Source: Actinomadura atramentaria DSM 43919 | Lineage (GTDB): Bacteria; Actinomycetota; Actinomycetes; Streptosporangiales; Streptosporangiaceae | Reading direction: 5' to 3' | Assembly (NCBI RefSeq): GCF_000381885.1 | Contig: NZ_KB907216.1 | Span: forward strand, 62,001 to 126,000 | DNA: 64,000 nt | Shown here: piece by piece, positions 7,389 through 14,155 of the stretch | How positions within the stretch are numbered: the stretch's first letter is position 1 | Layout: each line of letters opens with the position of its first letter | Notes under the pieces: model-generated | Seen by the model: the letters and a program-made list of their open reading frames with translations, nothing else | Told to the model about the DNA's origin: nothing | The model's database searches: none | Made by a program: the position numbers and the translations under genes

Positions 7389-8693
7389 TCACTGCAGCGA
7401 GCTCTGCAACCGCGTCAGCGACGCGTCGAGAGAACTCTGCAGCCCGTACAGCGGAGCGAAGCTCGGCGTCAGCGACATCGCCGCCGCGACCACCGCGAAC
7501 GCGGCGAGGCCGAGCACGACCCCCGCTATCGCGATGCGGTGCGGAACCCGCGCCGCGAGGAAGAACACCCGCTCCAGGCTCTGGCGCGGCAGAGAGGCGC
7601 CCGGCGCCGTCCACAGCGCGATGGCGGCCGCGCCCGCGCCGAACGCGGCGGCGTCCAGCGGGTTCAGCAGGACGTCGACGGCGGCGAGGCCGATCAGCGC
7701 GTACGTGACGGCGGCGGCGACCGCGCCCGCGTACACCGCCGACAGGATCGTCCGGCCGAGCGACGACAGCACCGCCCACGCCGGCGGGCGAATGGCCAGC
7801 GCACGCAGCGCCAGTGCGGCGAGCAGCGTCAGCACCAGTCCCGGCGCGGGCGCGAGCACGCTCACCCCGGCGGCGACCACCACGACGAGCACCGAGAGGA
7901 GCCGCGCCCAGCCCTGCGCGACGGCCAGTTCGTGCGGAGACCGGCCGTCGCCGCCCGGCGGCGTGAAGCGGCGTGCCGGACCCGCCGCGCGCGGCGCGGG
8001 AACGGCCGCCCGATCCCTCTCGGACTCATCGGCCGCGAAGGGCACGCGCTTCTCGGCGGGCCCGAAGTCCAGCGCGGCGACGCGATCGGCGAGGTCGGCC
8101 GCGGACGGGCGGTCGGCGGGATCGGCCGCGGTCGCGGCGCGCAGCAGCGGCACGAGTATCTGCGGCACGGCCCCCGACTGATCCGGCCCGGTCGCGGCGG
8201 CGGTGACCGTCGCCGCCCAGTCCGCGATGTCGTCGGCCGGGTCGCCCGGCACGAGCCCGATGTCGGTCACGACGGGGGCGTCGTCCACGACGACGACCGC
8301 CTCCGGGCCGAGCGACCCGTGCGCCAGCCCTTCGCGGTGGACGGCGGCGAGCGCCTTGGCCATGCCGAGGGCCAGCGCGCGGAGCCCGGCGCCCCGGTAC
8401 GGTCCGCTCCCGGCGACCTCGGCGGCGAGCGTGCGGCCCGGGACGAACCGGAAGACCAGGTAGCGGGCGTCACCGTCGTCACCGTCGTCGCCGCCGTCGA
8501 GGACGTCGGCGGCGTACGGGCTGCGCACGTTCCGGAGCCGTTCGACGTCCGGCGGCGGCGCGGCCTCGGGAAGGAAGCGGATCGCGACGTCGCGTCCCGC
8601 GGCGTCGGCCGCGCGGTAACCGCCGTCCGGACCGTCCGCAAGGGGCCGCAGGAGCCGGTAGCCGCCGACTCGTTCCCGTGTCTCGCCGCTCAT
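7389..8693 (-). CDS. Membrane pseudokinase (Ser/Thr kinase fold, catalytic residues lost)
   Basis: 434 residues. The N-terminal 230 residues follow a bacterial Ser/Thr kinase domain, but the catalytic elements are gone. The glycine loop is degenerate, VAIK has become VAIR, the HRDxKxxN loop reads HGSLGPEA, and DFG reads DIG. The remaining half has several hydrophobic helices (about residues 265-425) and ends in a short amphipathic tail. This membrane half resembles that of the active kinase encoded just upstream (compare LPRQSLERVF with APRRQLARVW), so the two are paralogues and may pair at the membrane. The kinase gene ends 24 bp before this start. Retention of the fold suggests a scaffold or regulatory role rather than decay. 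Confidence 0.7.
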   Translation of the reverse strand: MSGETRERVGGYRLLRPLADGPDGGYRAADAAGRDVAIRFLPEAAPPPDVERLRNVRSPYAADVLDGGDDGDDGDARYLVFRFVPGRTLAAEVAGSGPYRGAGLRALALGMAKALAAVHREGLAHGSLGPEAVVVVDDAPVVTDIGLVPGDPADDIADWAATVTAAATGPDQSGAVPQILVPLLRAATAADPADRPSAADLADRVAALDFGPAEKRVPFAADESERDRAAVPAPRAAGPARRFTPPGGDGRSPHELAVAQGWARLLSVLVVVVAAGVSVLAPAPGLVLTLLAALALRALAIRPPAWAVLSSLGRTILSAVYAGAVAAAVTYALIGLAAVDVLLNPLDAAAFGAGAAAIALWTAPGASLPRQSLERVFFLAARVPHRIAIAGVVLGLAAFAVVAAAMSLTPSFAPLYGLQSSLDASLTRLQSSLQ

Positions 8694-8706
8694 AGGGTTC
8701 GCAACC

Positions 8707-8720
8707 TTACCGATCGGTCA
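8707..8720. promoter_or_regulatory. Second copy of the ACCGATCGGT palindrome
   Basis: TTACCGATCGGTCA contains the perfect 10-bp palindrome ACCGATCGGT (8709-8718). It lies 14-27 bp upstream of the pseudokinase start and reaches the kinase stop codon. It shares TTACCGATCGGT with the etfBA promoter site. It may be an operator for the pseudokinase gene, or coincidental. Confidence 0.4.
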
Positions 8721-10592
8721 GACGAATGGAATCCCGCCGCCGACGAGATCTTTCGCCCGGTCGAACACGTGCTCCAGGCTGTTGCTCATCCCGTCGACCG
8801 GGGTCGTGTCCGCCGGGCGGCCCTGGGCGAGCACGACGAGCACGACGGCGAAGACACCGAGCGCGAGGACGCCGCCGAACGCGATCTCCGAGCGCGGCAG
8901 CAGCGCCCCCCAGACGCGGGCGAGCTGGCGGCGCGGCGCGCCGCTGCCCGGGGCGAGGGACAGCAGCGCGATCACGGCCATCGACGAGTACGCGACGGCC
9001 GTCGAGGCCGTCATGTCCGGCTGCGCGACCATGAGGACGATCAGCAGGACGAATCCGGCGAACAGCGAGAGGCCCGAGAACAGGGCCGTCGCGAGCAGCG
9101 CGCCGGGCAGGTGCAGCGGCGAGCGGAACGCCGCGCCGACCGCGTCCCCCGACCGGGGGCCGCGCCGGGTCCGGCGGTCCTCCATGCCCTTGGCGGCCTT
9201 GTCGGCGGCGCGCAGGACGAGGACGCCGACGATCGTCACGAGCACGGCCAGGACCGGCGTCATCCGGGCGAAGCCGAGCAGCGCGACGAGCACCAGCGCG
9301 CTCATCACGCGGTACAGGAAGTAGGGTTTGCGCCGCTCGCGGTCCTGCGCGCGGTCGGGCGTCGTGGACCCCTGCGGGTCGGCGGGCGCGCCCCGACGCG
9401 GGTCCTGCGGCGCGGGCTGGCCCGGCTGCGGCGGTCCCTGGTACGGGACGGGCTGGGGCGGCGCGTAGTCCTCCGGTTCGGGCGGCGGGCCGGGCGGCGG
9501 CAGGGCCGACGGCCCGTACCCCGGACGGCCGTACGGGTTCGTCCCGTACGGGCCGTAACCGGGAGCCGGCTCGTAGCCAGGCGGCGGGCCGGGGGGCGGC
9601 AGCGGCGGCGGGGCGGGCGGCAGCAGGCCGCGGAAGTCCTTGGGCTGGAGCGTCGGCGGCGGGGGCGGCGGCTCCTTGGTGGTGCGGTCCGGGACGGTCT
9701 CCACGATCGTCTCGGGCGCGGCGGCCGGGACGGCGGGCGAGGCGGCCCGGTAGTGGTCGTCCACACGGGTGCCGTCGGTGATGGTCGAGTCGATGTGGAT
9801 GCGCCGCGTGATCTGCGCGAGGTCGACGGCGGTGGGCCGCTCGGCGGGGTGGCGCGCCATCGCGGAGCGCAGGACGGGCAGCAGGGCGTCGGGCACGCCC
9901 GCGAGGTCGGGCGTCCCGGACATGATCTTGTAGAAGATGGACTCGAACGTGCCGGAGCCGAACGGCGGCCGCCCGGTCGCGGCGTAGGCCACCGTCGCCG
10001 CCCACGCGTGGACGTCGGACGGCGGCCCCGCGTCCTCGCCCTCGATGATCTCGGGTGCGAGGTAGCCGGGCGTGCCGATGACCATGCCGGTCGCGGTGAG
10101 CCGCGTCGCGTCCGCGCCCTGCGCGATGCCGAAGTCGATGACGACGGGCTCGCCGTCCACGAGCATGACGTTGCCGGGCTTCATGTCGCGGTGGACGATG
10201 CCCGCGCCGTGGATCGCCGACAGCGCCGACGCGAGGCCGAGCGCGAGCCGCTGGAGCCCGGCCGGGTCGATCGGCCCGGCGTCCTCGACGATCTCCTCCA
10301 GCGTGCGGCCCGGCACGTACTGGGTGACGATGTACGGCCGCTCGGCGGTGACGTCGGCGTCGAGGATCTCGGCGACGTGCGGGCTGTGGACGCGCCGCAT
10401 CGAGTCCACCTCGCGGGCCAGGCGCCGCCGCGCCGTCGCGTCCCCGGCCACGGCGGGCCGCAGGACCTTGATCGCGACGTTGCGCCCGACCGGGTCGGCG
10501 CCCAGGTGGACCACGCCCATGCCGCCCTCGCCGAGGGTCCGCAGGACGCGGTATTCGCCGATCATCTCGCCGGACGTGACTGCCCCCTTCAT
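8718..10592 (-). CDS. Membrane-bound Ser/Thr protein kinase with proline-rich linker
   Basis: 624 residues from the ATG at 10592; an in-frame start at 10619 would add nine residues and neither site has a strong ribosome-binding sequence. The catalytic domain (about residues 10-275) is intact: GEGGMGVVHLG, VAIKVL, HRDMKPGN, DFG and an APE-like motif. Residues 300-430 form a Pro/Gly/Tyr-rich linker with many PPG and YGP repeats. The rest holds several membrane helices, with no PASTA or other extracellular sensor. It is followed by its pseudokinase paralogue. Actinobacterial kinases of this Hanks type commonly act in cell-wall and growth control; the target here is unknown. Confidence 0.85.
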   Translation of the reverse strand: MKGAVTSGEMIGEYRVLRTLGEGGMGVVHLGADPVGRNVAIKVLRPAVAGDATARRRLAREVDSMRRVHSPHVAEILDADVTAERPYIVTQYVPGRTLEEIVEDAGPIDPAGLQRLALGLASALSAIHGAGIVHRDMKPGNVMLVDGEPVVIDFGIAQGADATRLTATGMVIGTPGYLAPEIIEGEDAGPPSDVHAWAATVAYAATGRPPFGSGTFESIFYKIMSGTPDLAGVPDALLPVLRSAMARHPAERPTAVDLAQITRRIHIDSTITDGTRVDDHYRAASPAVPAAAPETIVETVPDRTTKEPPPPPPTLQPKDFRGLLPPAPPPLPPPGPPPGYEPAPGYGPYGTNPYGRPGYGPSALPPPGPPPEPEDYAPPQPVPYQGPPQPGQPAPQDPRRGAPADPQGSTTPDRAQDRERRKPYFLYRVMSALVLVALLGFARMTPVLAVLVTIVGVLVLRAADKAAKGMEDRRTRRGPRSGDAVGAAFRSPLHLPGALLATALFSGLSLFAGFVLLIVLMVAQPDMTASTAVAYSSMAVIALLSLAPGSGAPRRQLARVWGALLPRSEIAFGGVLALGVFAVVLVVLAQGRPADTTPVDGMSNSLEHVFDRAKDLVGGGIPFV

Positions 10593-10770
10593 CGGTTCCG
10601 CACCCCTAGCCTCGCGCATCCGGCGCGGCGGTTTCCACTCGGCGCCCCCGGGCGCCGGGCGACCGCCCGGCCGCGCGCCCTCCCCCGAGGGCGGCGGCGA
10701 CGCGTCTCAGCGTTCCCCATGTCCTGTTCGACGCCGAATGCGATGGATGCGTTCCGGACACGCGCGGGAG

Positions 10771-10798
10771 CCGCCGCCCGGCGCGGGCCGGGCGGCGG
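10771..10798 (-). terminator. Hairpin after the desaturase gene
   Basis: CCGCCGCCCGG (10771-10781) pairs perfectly with CCGGGCGGCGG (10788-10798) across a 6-nt loop, about 19 bp beyond the desA stop. No T tract follows. Confidence 0.45.
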
Positions 10799-10816
10799 TG
10801 CGGCGGTGTCGGCGGA

Positions 10817-11764
10817 TCAGCCCTTGCGGGCGGCGACGCGGGCGCGGCGCTCCTCGCGGCGCGTCTCGAACTTCGTCGCGGCGGCGTCGAGCTGCTCCAT
10901 GAACTCGGCCAGCTCGTCGCGGGCCTTGGCGCCGTCGCCGGTGAACGTCCGCTCGAACACGCCCCACTTGCGCAGGCAGGGGGTGAGGACGTCGTCGTGG
11001 TGCAGACGCAGGTCGTAGATGCCCGCGTTCGCGATGATCACGGACTTGCGCAGGAAGCCCTCGATGCCGTAACCGGGCATCTGGAACGCCTTGACGACCT
11101 CGGTGATCGCGCGCATGGTCTCGTTCGGCGCGACCTCCAGCGCCGCGCCCATGAGGTTCCGGTAGAAGATCATGTGCAGGTTCTCGTCCTTGGCGACGCG
11201 CGTGAGCATCTGCTCGCAGACCGGGTCGCCGGACGCCTTGCCCGTGTTGCGGTGCGCGACGCGCGTGGCCAGCTCCTGGAACGAGACGTACGCGTTGCCG
11301 TGCAGGAACGCGGTGCCGTGCGCGGCCTCGTAGCCGAGCTGCATGTGCTTCATCCGGGCGCGTTCCAGGGCGATCGGGTCGACGGCGCGGGTGACCGTCA
11401 GGTAGTCGCGGATGACGATGCCGTGCCGGTTCTCCTCGGCCGTCCACCGGTTCACCCAGGTGCCCCACGCGCCCTCGTTGCCGAACACGTTGGCGATGGC
11501 GCGGTGGTAGCCGGGGAGGTTGTCCTCGGTGAGCAGGTTGACGATCAGCGACTCGCGGGCCACCTCGCTGAGGGTCGAGTCCTCCGGGGTCCACCCGTCG
11601 CCGCCGAGCGGGCCGTCGAAGTCGCGGCCCTGCGCCCACGGGACGTACTGGTGGGGGAACCACTCGTCCGCGGTGGACAGGTGCCGGTTCAGCTCCTTCT
11701 CTGCCACCTGCTCCAGTTCGAGCATCAGGCCGGTCTGGAACTTCTCCTCGGGGGTGACGGACAT
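10817..11764 (-). CDS. desA: Acyl-ACP desaturase (soluble diiron, FA_desaturase_2)
   Basis: 315 residues with the ferritin-like four-helix diiron motifs of acyl-ACP desaturases: EENRHG in one helix pair and DENLHM in the other. It should introduce a cis double bond into acyl-ACP, using ferredoxin-derived electrons and O2. The N-terminal MLELEQVAEKELNRHL and the FPHQYVPWAQGRDF segments match actinobacterial DesA1/DesA2-type proteins. It is a lone gene: 258 bp separate it from the SDR gene upstream on the same strand, and a hairpin follows it. Confidence 0.9.
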   Translation of the reverse strand: MSVTPEEKFQTGLMLELEQVAEKELNRHLSTADEWFPHQYVPWAQGRDFDGPLGGDGWTPEDSTLSEVARESLIVNLLTEDNLPGYHRAIANVFGNEGAWGTWVNRWTAEENRHGIVIRDYLTVTRAVDPIALERARMKHMQLGYEAAHGTAFLHGNAYVSFQELATRVAHRNTGKASGDPVCEQMLTRVAKDENLHMIFYRNLMGAALEVAPNETMRAITEVVKAFQMPGYGIEGFLRKSVIIANAGIYDLRLHHDDVLTPCLRKWGVFERTFTGDGAKARDELAEFMEQLDAAATKFETRREERRARVAARKG

Positions 11765-12022
11765 GCTGTTCCTTCACTGGGTGGACGACTGCGGGCCGGA
11801 CGGCTCGCCGTGGCCCGGGGGCTCGGCCGCCGGGGGGCTCGGCTGGCACGGGCCGGTCCGGGGGACCGGTCACGCAACTTACCGAAGCGTAGGTTCGATG
11901 GTCGCGAGGTGGGGCGATTCCCGTCAAGCTCCCCGGCGACAATCGGCACGAGCTTTTCTTGTAGCCCGTCCGCAAAACGGCGCGGGCGCGACCCTCACCG
12001 AGTGCGCGTCGCGACGTTTCCG

Positions 12023-12796
12023 TCAGGGGGTCTGGGTCTCGGCGGCCTGCCGCCACATCCGGTTCGCGGCGGCGCGCAGGAGGGGCCGGGGCATGACCTT
12101 GAGCGCGGGCAGCGCCGCCTTGTACTGCGCGCCCGGGACGCACACGGCCCGGCCCGCCTCGACGGCGTCCAGACCCGCCCGCGCGACGTCCCCGCGGCGC
12201 ATCCACAGCAGGTTGGTCGGGCTGTCGTCGTCGGTGCGGGTGAAACCGGGGCACAGCGCCGTGACGTGGACGCCGCGCGAGGCGACCTCCGCGTGCAGGC
12301 TCTCGGAGAACGCGGTGACGTACGCCTTCGTCGCGCCGTAGGTGGCACTGCCCGGCGACGGGGTGTAGCCGGCCATCGACGCGACGTTCAGCACGCCGCC
12401 TCTGCCGCGTTCCAGCATCGGCGGGAGCGCGGCGTGGGTGAGGCGGACCAGGGCGGTGACGTTCAGTTCGATCTCCTTGAGCTGGTCGTCGAGACCGAGG
12501 TCGGCGAACGCGCCGAACGCGCCGTAGCCCGCGTTGTTGACGAGCAGGTCCACCGGGTCGGCGCGCAGCCGGTCCTCGACGGTCGCGCGCTGCGCCGGGT
12601 CGGTGAGGTCGGCCGCCAGCACCTCGACGGCGACGCGGTACCGCTCGACCAGGTCGCGCGCCAGCCCGTCCAGCAGGTCCGCGCGGCGCGCGACGATGAC
12701 GAGTCCGGTGCCGCGCCGGGCCAGGAGACGCGCGAAGCTCTCGCCGATTCCGCTGGACGCGCCCGTTACGAGCGCCGTTCGGTACGCCTGTCGCAT
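12023..12796 (-). CDS. Short-chain dehydrogenase/reductase
   Basis: 257 residues, classical SDR. It shows the cofactor motif TGASSGIG (residues 11-18), NNAG and the catalytic YGATK with an upstream Ser in NVASMAGYTPSPGS. An Arg-rich patch after the first beta strand (VARR) favours NADP(H). The substrate cannot be read, but the family branch (DltE/YqjQ-like acyl or carbonyl reductases) and the neighbouring lipid genes suggest a lipid or ketone carbonyl. The C-terminal tail PLLRAAANRMWRQ is typical of that branch. The start follows weak upstream signals. Confidence 0.8.
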   Translation of the reverse strand: MRQAYRTALVTGASSGIGESFARLLARRGTGLVIVARRADLLDGLARDLVERYRVAVEVLAADLTDPAQRATVEDRLRADPVDLLVNNAGYGAFGAFADLGLDDQLKEIELNVTALVRLTHAALPPMLERGRGGVLNVASMAGYTPSPGSATYGATKAYVTAFSESLHAEVASRGVHVTALCPGFTRTDDDSPTNLLWMRRGDVARAGLDAVEAGRAVCVPGAQYKAALPALKVMPRPLLRAAANRMWRQAAETQTP

Positions 12797-12899
12797 GGCG
12801 GCTGATGCTACCGACCGCCAGCCAGTTTTAGCCCGGTTTCAGGTTTTAGTCGGAGGACGTCCGGGTAACACCCATCGCGAGGGTTGAGGGCTCTGGACG

Positions 12900-12943
12900 C
12901 CGGGGCCGTCCGGGATGTTGCGGTACATCCCGGACGGCCCCGG
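12900..12943. terminator. 19-bp perfect hairpin
   Basis: Positions 12900-12918 pair without a mismatch with 12925-12943 across a 6-nt loop, and CTTCTTTT follows on the plus strand. It lies about 75 bp beyond the stop of the minus-strand enoyl-CoA hydratase gene and should end that transcript. The T-rich side faces the plus strand, so it may also stop plus-strand read-through toward the hydratase gene. Confidence 0.65.
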
Positions 12944-13016
12944 CTTCTTTTCGCCTCCCGCCGGGTCCGGCCCGCCGCCGATCGCGCGAACATCGGGTGA
13001 GGCGGTCGGACGTCCG

Positions 13017-13799
13017 TCAGCGGCCGGTGAACTTCGCCTTGCCCGGTCCTTCCTCGACGAAGCTCGTCATGCCGATCGTCCGGTCCTCGGTCGCGAACAG
13101 CGCCGCGAACTGGACGCGCTCGATCTCCAGGCCGGTCGCCAGGTCGGTCTCCAGGCCCGCGTCGATCGCCTGCTTGGCGGCCCGCAGGGCGGCGGCCGGG
13201 CCGCCGACGAACGTTCGGGCCCACTCCAGCGCCGCCGCGTAGACCTGGTCGTCGGGGACGACGCGGTCCACCAGCCCGATCGCCAGCGCCTCGGCGGCCT
13301 TCACGTGCCGCCCGGAGAAGACGAGGTCCTTGGCGCGGGACGGGCCGACGAGCCGCGCGAGGCGCTGCGTCCCGCCCGCACCCGGGATGATCCCGAGCTG
13401 GATCTCCGGCTGCCCGACCTTCGCACCCTCGCCCGCGACGCGGAAGTCGGCGGTCAGCGCGACCTCCAGCCCGCCGCCGAGCGCGTAGCCGGTGATCGCC
13501 GCGATGACCGGCTTGGGGATCGCGGCCAGCGCCTTGGTGAAGTCCTGGAGGCGGCGCGACGCCGCGCCCGCCATGTCGGCGGCGCCGAGCACGGCCATCT
13601 CCTTGATGTCCGCGCCCGCCGCGAACACCCGCTCGCCGCCGTACAGGACGACGGCCGCCACGGCGTCGTCCTCGCCGACCAGCACCGCGGCCTCGGCCAG
13701 CTCGCGCTGGACCTGCGCGTTGAGCGCGTTCATCTTCGGCCGGTCCAGCCGGATCGTCGCGATTCCGTCCTCGATCTCGACACGCACGAACTCGCCCAC
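13017..13799 (-). CDS. Enoyl-CoA hydratase
   Basis: 260 residues, crotonase family. I chose the GTG at 13799 because GGGGAGG lies just upstream and the product has the family length. It has the oxyanion-hole segments FAAGADIKEM and ALGGGLEVAL. Catalytic glutamates are expected around residues 112 and 132, here in GGGLE and QPEIQLGIIPGAGGTQRL, matching genuine 2-enoyl-CoA hydratases. It hydrates trans-2-enoyl-CoA in beta-oxidation. Its ETF partners lie 6 kb away on the same strand. Confidence 0.88.
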   Translation of the reverse strand: MGEFVRVEIEDGIATIRLDRPKMNALNAQVQRELAEAAVLVGEDDAVAAVVLYGGERVFAAGADIKEMAVLGAADMAGAASRRLQDFTKALAAIPKPVIAAITGYALGGGLEVALTADFRVAGEGAKVGQPEIQLGIIPGAGGTQRLARLVGPSRAKDLVFSGRHVKAAEALAIGLVDRVVPDDQVYAAALEWARTFVGGPAAALRAAKQAIDAGLETDLATGLEIERVQFAALFATEDRTIGMTSFVEEGPGKAKFTGR

Positions 13800-14155
13800 G
13801 AGCGTCCTCCCCTTGATGCGGCGGCTACGCGCCGAGCCTAACGAGCGACCCGCCGGCCACCCCGGGCAGGATCGCCGCATGTCCGTCATCGCCGGCCGGT
13901 GCGGCGGCCGGGGAACCGGAACGGCTGAGCGGGCCGCCGCCGTCGACCTTGCTCCCGCTACTGCAGCGTCGCGGCTGAGGGCGGCACGGTGTCGCGCAAG
14001 ACGGACCGACCTGCTGTTCACGATCCCGATGACGATCTCGCGGCCCGGGCGGTTCGACCGCGTCCGGTACGCGTTGGACGTCGCCTGAACCGTCCGCAGC
14101 CGCTGCTAACGTTTCGAGCCGCCCGTCCCACGCCGTCGTCCCGGGGAAGAACGCC
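13800..14155. other. Divergent intergenic region between hydratase and helicase genes
   Basis: About 355 bp with no gene that could be supported. Short open frames are present on both strands, but none has a ribosome-binding site plus a recognisable product. Promoters of the hydratase (minus) and helicase (plus) genes must lie here; no confident boxes were found. Confidence 0.4.

Noticed and set aside
7353..11018. A 1221-codon plus-strand open frame opposite the kinase, pseudokinase and desaturase genes
   Set aside because: It is Arg/Gly/Ala-rich without any domain and lies antisense to genes with clear motifs. High GC content creates such frames.
12797..12899. TTTTAG direct repeats upstream of the SDR gene as an operator
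   Set aside because: They are only six bases, irregularly spaced and without dyad symmetry.
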